Below are positions 1 to 8,284 of a stretch of 15,957 nt of DNA, one piece after another. The notes under the pieces are model-generated. The model did no database searches, had not been told where the DNA came from, and saw nothing but the letters and a program-made list of their open reading frames with translations. Each line of letters starts with the position of its first letter. Within the stretch, counting starts at the first letter, position 1. The position numbers and the translations under genes were made by a program. The stretch is from Planctomycetota bacterium (GTDB lineage Bacteria > Planctomycetota > Phycisphaerae > Sedimentisphaerales > Anaerohalosphaeraceae), in contig QNBS01000008.1 of NCBI GenBank assembly GCA_003644175.1, forward strand, positions 1 to 15,957, read 5' to 3'.

Positions 1-147
1 ATCAGTTTTACGCAAAAAGTCAAGAAAAAAATGAATGCGAATTTGCTTTTTCGGGAAATTTACGAAAAAGTGTTTATCCAAAAGGACTTACAGAACAAAA
101 AAACACAACTTGCGGAATTGCTGTTAAAATGGCCGGCAATTGTTTGA
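1..147 (+). CDS. Possible C-terminal end of an unidentified protein entering from the left edge
   Basis: Frame 1 is open from the first base of the window to a TGA at 145-147, giving 48 residues. An internal ATG lies at 31. The peptide is rich in Lys, Leu and Gln and looks amphipathic and helical (for example FREIYEKVFIQKDLQNKK), so it could be the tail of a real gene that converges on lpxD. It has no recognisable motif. An open frame of this length can arise by chance in AT-rich DNA, so this is only a candidate. The 86 bases between its stop and the end of lpxD show no clear terminator hairpin. Confidence 0.25.
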   Translation: MSFTQKVKKKMNANLLFREIYEKVFIQKDLQNKKTQLAELLLKWPAIV

Positions 148-233
148 GACTCAGGCCTGTTTTGGGAAGCAAAGGCGACAATATCTATGCAGCCTGTCGG
201 TTGATGGCGGCCGGACTGCGATGTAATTTGTCC

Positions 234-1271
234 TTAGTGGAAGACTGTTTCTTGTTTGCTCTTTCGTATTTCGACTTCCACCTGGCGGATTCTGTCGTAT
301 AGTTCGGGGAGGTGTTCTATGAGACTTATGGATTTGAGGGCTTTTCTGCGTTCTTTTGCGGGAGAGCCGAAGAATTTTTTTCCGGGCGGGATATCTCTCA
401 TGACTCCGGATTGTGCCGCGATCATGGATTTGTTTCCGATGGCGACGTGATCACTGACTCCTACCTGGCCGCCCATGACGACTCCGTCGCCAATTGTGCA
501 GCTTCCGCTGATTCCTGTCATTCCTGCGATAAGGCAGCATCTGCCTATTACGGTGTTATGGCCGATCTGCACGAGGTTGTCTATCTTGGTTCCTGCTCCT
601 ATTCTTGTTGCATCAAATTTTGCCCTGTCTACGCAGGTGTTTGCTCCTATTTCGACAAAATCCTCTATTACGACAGTACCGATATGAGGTATGAGATTAT
701 GGCTGTCATCATAATAGTAATAGCCGAATCCAGATGAGCCGATTACTACCCCCGCCTGGAGGATTACCTGATTTCCGATATGGCAGTCATGGTAAATCGA
801 TACGTTTGAGTCGATTCTGCAGTTGGCGCCGATTATTGTGTTGCGTCCAATTTTGGAGCCTGCGGCTATGATTGTGTTGTCGCCGATTTTGCAGTTTTCT
901 TCGATTACCACATAAGGTTCGAGTGTGATATTCCGGCCGAGTGAGACGTTGTTTCCTATTATTGCAGAAGGATCGATATATCCCTTTTTAGGAGAAATGG
1001 GCGATGTGAACAGCTTAAGGGTGCAAATGAGGGACTTGTTAACGTTTGGAACGATTATCTGCGGGATATGCAGACCTTCGACAAACTGATTTACGATTAC
1101 CGCGGCAGCTTCCGATTTGTAAAGCAGAGCCAGGCTCTTTTCTTCTGCCGCAAAGGTGATTTGCTGCATTGTAGCCGATTCGATGCCTGAGACACCGGAA
1201 ATGATGCTTTCGGTGCAACCTGCGATTCTTGCCCCGAGCCTGGCGGCGAGACGTCCTGTTGTGATCTGCAT
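234..1271 (-). CDS. lpxD: UDP-3-O-(3-hydroxyacyl)glucosamine N-acyltransferase (LpxD)
   Basis: This cytoplasmic enzyme adds the second (N-linked) acyl chain to UDP-3-O-acylglucosamine, the third step of lipid A synthesis. The 345-residue length matches the family (about 340). An N-terminal uridine-binding domain (about residues 1-95) precedes a left-handed beta-helix of hexapeptide repeats (about 98-290), seen as many I-G-x-N/D-x-x-I units. The conserved stretch HIGTVVIEDFVEIGANTCVDR (196-216) and the catalytic-type His238 in NLVQIGHN are present, and the C-terminal helix (about 305-340) is typical. The ATG start is preceded by a G-rich stretch within 15 bases. It stands alone: no lpxC, fabZ or lpxA is in the window, and it is transcribed away from the arn cluster. 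Its presence supports an outer membrane containing lipid A. Confidence 0.95.
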   Translation of the reverse strand: MQITTGRLAARLGARIAGCTESIISGVSGIESATMQQITFAAEEKSLALLYKSEAAAVIVNQFVEGLHIPQIIVPNVNKSLICTLKLFTSPISPKKGYIDPSAIIGNNVSLGRNITLEPYVVIEENCKIGDNTIIAAGSKIGRNTIIGANCRIDSNVSIYHDCHIGNQVILQAGVVIGSSGFGYYYYDDSHNLIPHIGTVVIEDFVEIGANTCVDRAKFDATRIGAGTKIDNLVQIGHNTVIGRCCLIAGMTGISGSCTIGDGVVMGGQVGVSDHVAIGNKSMIAAQSGVMRDIPPGKKFFGSPAKERRKALKSISLIEHLPELYDRIRQVEVEIRKSKQETVFH

Positions 1272-1860
1272 TTTAGGCCCCCCACAAATAGCCCTGTCGA
1301 TAATTCACAGCACGGTCAATATCGTTTTTTTGCCGGCAAAATTCTACAAGTGAAGACCGTCTGATAACATGTAACTGTTACGAATTACATTCTCAAGACA
1401 GAATCCAAACGCGCCAATTACCCGCATTACCCCCATAATGAACTTGCTTTCCGTTCTTGTCGGCGAGTACAACGCATTTTCTTAAAACTTTCCTTCAGAT
1501 GTCCATGTCCGATTGAAAAGTTTATGAGTTACACATTACCGACATGAAGATTTTATCTGATTGTTGCACCTGTGTCGAGAAAATTATTGGTTTTTTGAAA
1601 AAATAACAGCGAGTCAATTCAGGCGCGCCACTGACCGACGCAACATGCGGGGGGCGAAAAAGTACTGATGTCTTATTTCGAAAATGCTGCGACACCTGAG
1701 CAAAATACTGTGCCGTGTTTTCTGCTGAGCCTGCGATAATGGGGTGTGATATCCTGGGGGCGTAGAAGTCTGTCATGGCCATTACCTCTCACCTCATCCG
1801 CAAGGCTGTGGGCGGCGCATAAAGTGAATGTGTAATGTTGTTCAAGTGGAGAATCCTGGC
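1272..1860. other. Divergent intergenic region, 589 bases, no convincing gene
   Basis: This stretch separates lpxD (leftward) from the phosphatase-arn gene set (rightward), so it should hold the promoters of both. I see no sigma-70 promoter pair good enough to call. A perfect 11-base inverted repeat, GTAAC-T-GTTAC, lies at 1371-1381 and could be an operator half-site pair, but nothing else supports that. On the - strand an 84-86 codon frame (about 1522-1782) has GAGG upstream of an ATG, yet its protein resembles nothing I know and its composition does not look coding. No tRNA, rRNA or terminator was recognised. Confidence 0.5.
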
Positions 1861-2592
1861 ATGAAAAAGAAGCGTTCGAAGAGGTTCAACATCATACTGA
1901 CTGTCGTGCTGGTCGCTGTCGGGGCGGGGTGGCGGTATTGGCACAAGGATTTGCGATTTAAAGTAATCCCGCGCCGGTTCGCCGCTGTTGAGCAGGGGCA
2001 GGTTTACAGGAGCGGGCTCATCCATCCGCGCATACTCCGCAAAGTCCTTAAGGCCAACGACATCCAAATCATTGTCAGTTTAAATGGCGGATACAAGCCT
2101 GAAGAAGCAGCGGCCGAGGAACTTGGAATAGAGTTGAAGCAATATCGGCTGGACGGCGACGGCAGCGGCGATATCACCTGCTACGCCAACACAATCGAAC
2201 ATATTGTGCGGGCGAAGGAGGCGGGTAAACCGATCCTGGTGCACTGTGCGGCGGGGACCATGCGGACCGGCGCCGCGATCGCGTTTTACCGAATGCTGGT
2301 GCTCGGCCAGCGCGACAATCGCCGTATCCTGCGTGAGTGGAAGAAACACGGCTGGAAGACAAACAAGACGCACCTGCCGAATTATGTCAATCGCAACATG
2401 TACAGGCTCGCGTCGATTCTAAGGGACAGGGGGATCATCGATGAGATTCCCAATCCAATACCGCAGATAGAATCACGACGCGCGACGACTTACAATTTCG
2501 ACCAACTGCAAACGATGGATTCCGCGACCGAACCAATTGAGACCGCCACGACGGCCGTATGGGGCGCCCAGACCGGGAGGAAAACGAAATGA
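1861..2592 (+). CDS. Membrane-anchored dual-specificity/tyrosine-type phosphatase (CX5R family)
   Basis: The protein has 243 residues from the ATG at 1861. An upstream in-frame ATG at 1828 would add 11 unconserved-looking residues; 1861 is preferred because GGAG lies 9 bases before it and the product then starts MKKKRSKRFN, a classic positive-inside signal anchor with one membrane span (about 9-27). The active-site loop HCAAGTMRTG (128-137) gives nucleophile Cys129 and Arg135; an acidic stretch at 98-104 (DGDGSGD) probably supplies the general-acid Asp. The catalytic domain would lie outside the inner membrane if the anchor is N-in. Family members hydrolyse phosphotyrosine, but also phosphoinositides, phosphatidylglycerophosphate and other lipid phosphates. 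It overlaps the next gene by 4 nt and heads the arn gene set, so a phospholipid, lipid A or undecaprenyl phosphate substrate is a reasonable inference, not shown. Confidence 0.85.
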   Translation: MKKKRSKRFNIILTVVLVAVGAGWRYWHKDLRFKVIPRRFAAVEQGQVYRSGLIHPRILRKVLKANDIQIIVSLNGGYKPEEAAAEELGIELKQYRLDGDGSGDITCYANTIEHIVRAKEAGKPILVHCAAGTMRTGAAIAFYRMLVLGQRDNRRILREWKKHGWKTNKTHLPNYVNRNMYRLASILRDRGIIDEIPNPIPQIESRRATTYNFDQLQTMDSATEPIETATTAVWGAQTGRKTK

Positions 2593-3509
2593 ACCGGTTT
2601 AAACGAACGAAATCGACGCAGACACGGGAGCGAAGAATGCTTTCCGCCAGGCTCTTGCTGATCTATGCCGCGGCAACGGCAATACTCTGGCTTACGATCA
2701 CACGGCATGCAGGTCCGGCTTCGGGAGAACACCTGAATACGACCTCTGTCAAAACGCAAAGTCCACTTTCCAAGGAGCGATTCAAGGTGGCCGTCTTCAA
2801 CATTCACAGCGGCAAAGGTACGGACGGACGCAGGGATCTCAACCGCACGGCGGATTTGCTTGATGGGATTGACCTGGCAGGCCTCAATGAAGTCGCAGGG
2901 GCAACGTTGGCTTCTCCAAACCAGGCAAAAATACTGGGAGACAAACTCAAGATACCATGGCTCTATGCGCCAACCGAAATCTTATGGGGAAGGCCCGACT
3001 TCGGAAACGCCGTGCTCTCCCGGCTGCCTGTTCGGAGTTGGCTGCGCATTCCGCTGGCCAGTAAAGGCCTGGAGCCAAGGAGAAACGTCGTTCTCGTAAA
3101 GGTCGCCCACCCGAAAGGAAACATAAACGTGCTCGTAACGCATCTCGCCGACAAGGAGCATGATCCCGCGCAGCTTCGCACTGTGATAGATCTGTTCCTG
3201 TCGCTCGAGGAACCTGTCATCCTGATGGGCGACTTGAACAACAAAAGCGACAATCCGGTGATGCGGGCTTTGCTCGATCGACCGGATGTCGCAAGTGCGT
3301 TAGACGCCGACCAAACGTTGCAGGGGCGTAAATTCATCGACTGGATTATTTTCCGTGGTCTTCAATGTGTCGGTTCCGAGGCCATACCACCGAGCGCCTC
3401 TGATCATCCGCTGGTGTGTGCAGAATTCCTCTGGCCGGATGAGAATGTCATAGGCAAATATCCCGATCTCCAGGAAGCCTGCCTGGTCTCACAGTCGTAT
3501 GCGGAGTAG
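2589..3509 (+). CDS. Endonuclease/exonuclease/phosphatase (EEP) family protein, N-terminally membrane anchored
   Basis: The protein has 306 residues. The ATG at 2589 overlaps the phosphatase stop (ATGA) and has GGAGG 8 bases upstream; an upstream in-frame ATG at 2559 lies inside the previous gene and is less likely. A basic N-terminus and a hydrophobic segment (about 19-37) form a signal anchor. The EEP fold signature is complete: FNIHSGKG with Asn71, LNEV with metal-binding Glu101, His185 in VTHLAD, GDLNN with Asp215/Asn217, Asp251, and the terminal SDH pair Asp272-His273. EEP enzymes are Mg2+-dependent phosphoesterases acting on nucleic acids, inositol phosphates or sphingomyelin-type lipids. 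A membrane-tethered form next to a lipid-sugar pathway points to a phosphodiester or lipid substrate, but an extracytoplasmic nuclease is equally possible. ArnT1 begins 6 bases after its stop. Confidence 0.85.
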   Translation: MNRFKRTKSTQTRERRMLSARLLLIYAAATAILWLTITRHAGPASGEHLNTTSVKTQSPLSKERFKVAVFNIHSGKGTDGRRDLNRTADLLDGIDLAGLNEVAGATLASPNQAKILGDKLKIPWLYAPTEILWGRPDFGNAVLSRLPVRSWLRIPLASKGLEPRRNVVLVKVAHPKGNINVLVTHLADKEHDPAQLRTVIDLFLSLEEPVILMGDLNNKSDNPVMRALLDRPDVASALDADQTLQGRKFIDWIIFRGLQCVGSEAIPPSASDHPLVCAEFLWPDENVIGKYPDLQEACLVSQSYAE

Positions 3510-3515
3510 GCCGCC

Positions 3516-5237
3516 ATGATTGAAAATCAGGAGCGGGACAGAACCATGAGTCCCGAAACATTTGACAGATCTAACCGCCTTGGTTTCAAAGCGTGGCTGA
3601 TCCTGATGTTGTACGGCTCCACGCTGCTGGGGCTGTGGCTCGGCTCGACGCGCGTGCTGACCTGGCATGAGGCATTCTCCAGCGAGCAGGCGCGTGAAAT
3701 GCTCATTACCGGCAACTGGATCGTGCCGCATTACGGAACGATAGCGACGACGCACAAACCGCCGATGTTCAACTGGTTAATTGCCCTGTCAATGTCTGTA
3801 TTTGACAGCCATGACGAATGGGTTTGCCGGCTGCCCAGCCTGCTGGCGGCATTGCTCACGGCATGGATGGTGGCTGCTTTAGGCGCAAGATGGCACGGGA
3901 GGCGCGTCGGTCTGGCCTCCGGCCTGATTGTCCTGAGTTCGTTTTATGTTTTGATGCAGGCGCGACTTGCAGAAATCGATATGCTCCTGTGTTTTGCCGT
4001 TACCGGCGCGATCGTCTGTTTTATCCTTGCCGAAGACGAGCGGAAACCACCCGGCAAAGGCATGCGACTGGTGCTGACGATCTGTTTCTTCGCCTTTATC
4101 GCATTGGCGCTGCTGGCCAAGTACCTGATCGGCCCGTGTTTTATCGCCGGAGGTATTCTGCTTTATGTGCTGCTGAGACGTCGCCGGCGGGCCTTGTTGT
4201 TCTGCCTGCATCCTGCCGGATGGTTAGTCTTTCTGGCCCTGGCTTTGCCCTCGTATATCGCCGCGTACAAGGCGTCTCCGGAGATACTTGACAGGTGGAT
4301 ACTCGAGCATTTCGGCCGTTTCACCCGGAGCGGAGGCGCCTGGGGACGGCAGCACCCTCTGCTGTTTTACTTTTACATGACTCCACTGATCATGATGCCC
4401 TGGACAACCTGGCTTGCCGGCGGTATTCTACTGGGCGCAAGAAAAAAAATGTGGTTGAGTCGAAACTGGCAGTTGATCGCTTGTTTCTTCTTTGCCGCCC
4501 TGATTCTTCTGACAGCAAGCAGTTGGAAGCATAAGCACTATATTTTGCCGGTACTGCCCTGTCTTGCGATTCCAAGCGCCTGGTATCTTGTCAATAATAC
4601 GTATGAGCACATTGACAAGCGCCGGCCGCCTGCGCTCGTTTCGCTCTTGCTCATTGTCGCCGCAGCCGTGGGTATTTTCATCGTTTGGCAAGCCAGACCG
4701 GATATCATGGCATTGATGACGATTGGCATCCTCGGCTGTGTCGGGCTCCTGATAACGGCGACATTTCTGGACTACCACCGCAGGCCCCGCAGCACTTTGG
4801 TCGCCCTGTTTGCCACCTTCTGGCTGGTCGGTGTGTTTGTCCAGGCCTTCGTCATACAACACTTTGACAGCTACCGGCACCAGGCAGAACTCGGAAAACG
4901 CGTCAACACACAAGTAACGGAAACGGAAACGCTGTACACCGTCAATATCTACATCGACCAGATTCTTTTCTATCTACGCCGGCCGGTCCGAAGAATCGAT
5001 ACGATCGAGGCGTTCTCAAACGAGGTTCGGCAGAACCCCGCCGATGACTACTACATCGTAACGGCCGCAGGTGACGTCGAAAAGTTTCGATCTCTGGGTA
5101 ATGTGCAACTACTGGACCAGGTTGAAAAACCCCGCCCAAGGCAAACCGAGAAGGAAAAACTCGTCTTTATCAGACTACAAACAGGACTTGCAACAGCAAT
5201 TATTCTTGGGAGTGATGTCAATATTGGGGGCAAGTAA
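3516..5237 (+). CDS. ArnT-like GT-C glycosyltransferase, first copy (GT83/GT39-type)
   Basis: This is a polytopic inner-membrane protein of 573 residues (E. coli ArnT is about 550). Such enzymes transfer a sugar from an undecaprenyl phosphate carrier to lipid A or another acceptor on the periplasmic face. The N-terminal signature WHEAFSSEQAREMLITGNWIV (50-70) followed by THKPPMFNWL (79-88) matches the first periplasmic loop of the family; Glu52 and Lys81 stand where the usual D-E and E/D-K-P residues are, but the Asp of the D-E pair is His here. Many hydrophobic segments follow up to about residue 440, then a soluble tail. The ATG at 3516 has GGAG 9 bases upstream; an ATG at 3546 is the alternative. 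It directly follows the EEP gene and precedes a second ArnT-like gene. Donor and acceptor cannot be told from sequence; L-Ara4N is inferred from the neighbouring arnBCAD. Confidence 0.82.
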   Translation: MIENQERDRTMSPETFDRSNRLGFKAWLILMLYGSTLLGLWLGSTRVLTWHEAFSSEQAREMLITGNWIVPHYGTIATTHKPPMFNWLIALSMSVFDSHDEWVCRLPSLLAALLTAWMVAALGARWHGRRVGLASGLIVLSSFYVLMQARLAEIDMLLCFAVTGAIVCFILAEDERKPPGKGMRLVLTICFFAFIALALLAKYLIGPCFIAGGILLYVLLRRRRRALLFCLHPAGWLVFLALALPSYIAAYKASPEILDRWILEHFGRFTRSGGAWGRQHPLLFYFYMTPLIMMPWTTWLAGGILLGARKKMWLSRNWQLIACFFFAALILLTASSWKHKHYILPVLPCLAIPSAWYLVNNTYEHIDKRRPPALVSLLLIVAAAVGIFIVWQARPDIMALMTIGILGCVGLLITATFLDYHRRPRSTLVALFATFWLVGVFVQAFVIQHFDSYRHQAELGKRVNTQVTETETLYTVNIYIDQILFYLRRPVRRIDTIEAFSNEVRQNPADDYYIVTAAGDVEKFRSLGNVQLLDQVEKPRPRQTEKEKLVFIRLQTGLATAIILGSDVNIGGK

Positions 5238-5331
5238 GGTGGGGTGTCATTACAGTTACTTGTTTTGTCTGATTTGCTTATTGGTCGGATATTGAGTTAA
5301 TTCGCAAACATTACTGTTCAGGGGGAACTGT

Positions 5332-7044
5332 ATGTGCAACGGAATGCGTACGCACGACAAAGAAGATTTCCGGGCTGACTTTCTGCTTTTTGCCGGCGCT
5401 TTCTTTATTCTTTTGTTTGCGCTGGGTGATCGCGGTTTGTGGGCGGCGGAGGGACGTTGGGCGCAGATTACCCGTGAGATGCTTTTGACAAAGGATTTTT
5501 TTCATCCGACGATCGGGGGCAGGCCTTATTTCGATAAACCTCTGTTGACTTACTGGCTGATCGCGGGTGTGTCGTTTATTACCGGGAGCCTGAACGAATG
5601 GGTGGTTCGTCTTCCGAGTGCATTGTCGGGTGTTGCAGCGATCTGGGCGACCAGGAGTATCGGGGCCCGCCTGTGGTCTGCGAAGGTCGGAAGGACTGCC
5701 GGGTGGATGCTTCTGACGAGTTACGGTTTTCTGTTCTGGTCTCGAACGGGTACTGCTGAAGCGGAGAATCTTGCGGCGGTAATCCTGGCGGTGGCGTGGT
5801 ACTGGTATCGACGGGACAGGGCGGATTTTGTTACATTTTTGGTTTTCTATGCGATTATATTTCTCGGTGCTCTTACCAAGGGATTAACCGCGGTTATTGT
5901 TCCCGTGTTGGCGGTCTTGCCGGATCTTATGGTAAACAGGAGATGGCGCGCTCTGTTAAGCCCAAGCCATTTTCTTGCTTTATTTATTGCGATTTCATTG
6001 TATTTGAGTCCTTTTGTTTATGCCTCGACGACAAACACGGCGAGCTATCAGGCGGACGGCTTGTCGCTGGTATTTCGAGAGAATATTGTTCGATTTTTTC
6101 GGCCTTTCGATCACAAAGGGGCAATTTATCTTTACTTCTACATTATCCCGGCTTTGCTTTTTCCGTGGTCGCCTCTTTTCGTTTCTGCAATTGCAGGCGC
6201 AATCAGGATTCGCAAGGATCTGGATTCGGCGAGTAAGTGGCTTTTGAGAGCGGGGATACTTATATTCATATTCTTTACATTGTCCGGTTCGAGGCGAAGC
6301 TATTACATACTTCCGGTTCTGCCTTTTTGCGCGTTGCTGACATCGGTCTTTGTGATTGCTGTCGGTGATCGGCGTGCAAGAAGTATTATTCGAGTGGGCG
6401 CCGGGATACAGAGCGGTCTGCTTTTCGGGATGATAATTTTCGAATTCGTTGTCCTCTTGTCTGTGCTTGTTCCAAAAAGTCCGGCGGACATGAGTTTTCC
6501 GCCCGGATTTTTTGTTGCGACACTGGTGATCGGAGTATCGGCATTAACAGTGAAATTAATCGCCGACAAGCGTTTAGCTCTTCGTCATTTCGAATCGAAT
6601 GAATATGCGTCGGTCCTGTCCTGTATCATGGTCGCGGCGATTATTTTTGGGGGATATTTTTGTTGGCAGCAGACAATCCTCGGCGTCTGGCGAACGGAGC
6701 GTCCTTTTGTCCGAAAGCTGGAGGAAAAAGTCTCCGGTTGGGAGCCTAAGAGGATAGCTTCGTTTCGGCGCAACGATCCTACTTTGCAATTTTACCTTAA
6801 TGCCGCCGGTCCCATACGAATACTGGATAATCCTGCGGATCTTCGTGATTTTCTGGCGAATGAATCGTCGGGTGTTCTTATTACACAGCAAAGGTATATG
6901 TCCGAAGTGGTTTCTGAAGTGTCGAGGGATTTTCATGCCGCTCCTGACATGACCGAGGAGGTCAGGAGTTGGGATTCGGAATCTTCCCGCAAGAGAAAAT
7001 GGGTGGCGTGGATGCTGAAGAAGCCTGTCGCCGGACAGAAATAA
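5332..7044 (+). CDS. arnT: ArnT-like GT-C glycosyltransferase, second copy (probable L-Ara4N transferase)
   Basis: This polytopic membrane protein has 570 residues. The family signature GLWAAEGRWAQITREMLLTK (35-54) and YFDKPLLTYWL (66-76) fits ArnT/GT83 more closely than the first copy does: Glu40 and Lys69 are kept, although the Asp usually before that Glu is Ala. Repeated hydrophobic helices run to about residue 450, with a C-terminal soluble domain after that. The start at 5332 has GGGGGAA a few bases upstream; Met5 (5344) is possible. The gene sits 94 bases after the first copy and 17 bases before arnB, so it is the copy most directly coupled to the sugar pathway. It would attach L-Ara4N from undecaprenyl phosphate to lipid A phosphate or a core sugar. 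The gene symbol is by context and similarity, not proof. Confidence 0.8.
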   Translation: MCNGMRTHDKEDFRADFLLFAGAFFILLFALGDRGLWAAEGRWAQITREMLLTKDFFHPTIGGRPYFDKPLLTYWLIAGVSFITGSLNEWVVRLPSALSGVAAIWATRSIGARLWSAKVGRTAGWMLLTSYGFLFWSRTGTAEAENLAAVILAVAWYWYRRDRADFVTFLVFYAIIFLGALTKGLTAVIVPVLAVLPDLMVNRRWRALLSPSHFLALFIAISLYLSPFVYASTTNTASYQADGLSLVFRENIVRFFRPFDHKGAIYLYFYIIPALLFPWSPLFVSAIAGAIRIRKDLDSASKWLLRAGILIFIFFTLSGSRRSYYILPVLPFCALLTSVFVIAVGDRRARSIIRVGAGIQSGLLFGMIIFEFVVLLSVLVPKSPADMSFPPGFFVATLVIGVSALTVKLIADKRLALRHFESNEYASVLSCIMVAAIIFGGYFCWQQTILGVWRTERPFVRKLEEKVSGWEPKRIASFRRNDPTLQFYLNAAGPIRILDNPADLRDFLANESSGVLITQQRYMSEVVSEVSRDFHAAPDMTEEVRSWDSESSRKRKWVAWMLKKPVAGQK

Positions 7045-7061
7045 ACGGATAAGGAGCAGGA

Positions 7062-8219
7062 ATGCGAGCGATAACAGGTTGTGATTTTCTACCTTTTTCC
7101 CGGCCTTCGATCAGCCAGGCCGACATCGACGCCGTCAGCGAGGTTCTGCGGTCAGGGTGGATTACGACCGGTTCCAGGGCGGCGGCGTTCGAGCAGGCAT
7201 TCTGCGATTATGTGGGATGCCGCAGCGCAGTGGGACTGTCTTCGGCAACGGCCGGGATGCACCTTGCGTTGAAGGCGCTGGGGGTGGGCGAAGGCGATGA
7301 GGTGATCACTCCTTCGATGACGTGGGTTTCCACGGTGAACCTGATAGTGCTTATGGGGGCGGCGCCGGTTTTTGCCGATGTTGATCGGGATACGTTGATG
7401 GTTTCGGGCGACACAATCGCCAGGTGCATTACCCCCCGCACGAAAGTTATTATTCCTGTCCACTTTGCCGGTTCTGCGGTTGATATGGAAAGTGTGATGC
7501 AGTTAGCGCGGCGACAAAATATTTTTGTTGTAGAAGACGCTGCTCATGCGCTTGGTGCGGAGTACCGGGAGCGACTCATCGGCGGGAGTGGTACGTCGAT
7601 TTTTTCGTTTCATCCGATCAAGAATATCACTGCCGGCGAAGGGGGTATGTTCTGCTCGGATGACGCCGAGCTTCTCAATTCCGTTCGGCGTTTGAAGTTT
7701 CACGGTCTCGGGGTGGATGCTTATGACCGGCACACGCAGGGGCGCTCGCCGCAGGCTCAGGTCCAGGAGCCGGGGTATAAGTACAATATGACCGATGTTT
7801 CAGCGGCGCTTGGTTTGAGTCAGCTTGGGCGGATCGAAGAGTTTAACAGTAAAAGGACCGCTCTCGCCATGCGCTATCAGGATCGACTCAGAGAGGTTGA
7901 CGAGTTAATCGAACTGTCGGTTCCGAACTATCCTTTCAGGCATGCGTGGCATTTGTTCATTGTCCGACTGGATACGGATCGGGCCGGGATGAGTCGTGAT
8001 GATTTTATGGTGAAGCTGAAAGCCAGGGGTATTGGAACCGGACTTCATTTCTTCCCTGTTCACCTTCAGAAGTATTATCGTGAGAATGCGACGACGGAGC
8101 CGGGGTCGCTTGTGAATACGGAATGGAATGCCGGCCGGATATTATCGCTTCCTCTTTTTCCGGGGATGACGGTTGATGATGTTGATCGTGTGATCGATAC
8201 GATTAAGGAGATTCTATGA
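7062..8219 (+). CDS. arnB: UDP-4-amino-4-deoxy-L-arabinose--oxoglutarate aminotransferase (ArnB)
   Basis: This PLP-dependent cytoplasmic aminotransferase of the DegT/DnrJ/EryC1 family converts UDP-4-keto-pentose plus glutamate to UDP-L-Ara4N. It has 385 residues, close to the enterobacterial enzyme (about 380). The N-terminal segment FLPFSRPSIS and the family signature SGWITTGSRAAAFEQAF are present. The cofactor pocket is seen as VVEDAAHALGAEY (156-168), with Asp159 for the pyridine nitrogen, and FSFHPIKNITAGEGGMF (181-197) with PLP lysine Lys187. TPSMTWVSTVNL (83-94) is an ArnB-type substrate loop. An AAGGAG site lies 5 bases before the ATG. It follows the second ArnT-like gene by 17 bases and precedes arnC by 65. 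Confusion with other sugar aminotransferases of the family is possible in isolation, but the flanking genes settle it. Confidence 0.95.
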   Translation: MRAITGCDFLPFSRPSISQADIDAVSEVLRSGWITTGSRAAAFEQAFCDYVGCRSAVGLSSATAGMHLALKALGVGEGDEVITPSMTWVSTVNLIVLMGAAPVFADVDRDTLMVSGDTIARCITPRTKVIIPVHFAGSAVDMESVMQLARRQNIFVVEDAAHALGAEYRERLIGGSGTSIFSFHPIKNITAGEGGMFCSDDAELLNSVRRLKFHGLGVDAYDRHTQGRSPQAQVQEPGYKYNMTDVSAALGLSQLGRIEEFNSKRTALAMRYQDRLREVDELIELSVPNYPFRHAWHLFIVRLDTDRAGMSRDDFMVKLKARGIGTGLHFFPVHLQKYYRENATTEPGSLVNTEWNAGRILSLPLFPGMTVDDVDRVIDTIKEIL

Positions 8220-8284
8220 GGGCTGTGAGGTGATTTTGCGTCGACTGGTTTGAAGTAATTTAATTAAGGCAAACAGAGGTTGAG

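Noticed and set aside
147..233. Possible terminator between the left-edge frame and lpxD
   Set aside because: Only weak, imperfect pairings such as GCAGCC with GGACTGC, with no T-run.
1522..1782. Small - strand open frame with GAGG before an ATG
   Set aside because: Protein shows no motif, signal or coding-like composition, and the stretch is in a divergent promoter region; left as an unlikely candidate only.
5238..5331. Possible internal promoter before the second ArnT-like gene
   Set aside because: No convincing -35/-10 pair; the gap is long enough for one, but the sequence does not show it.
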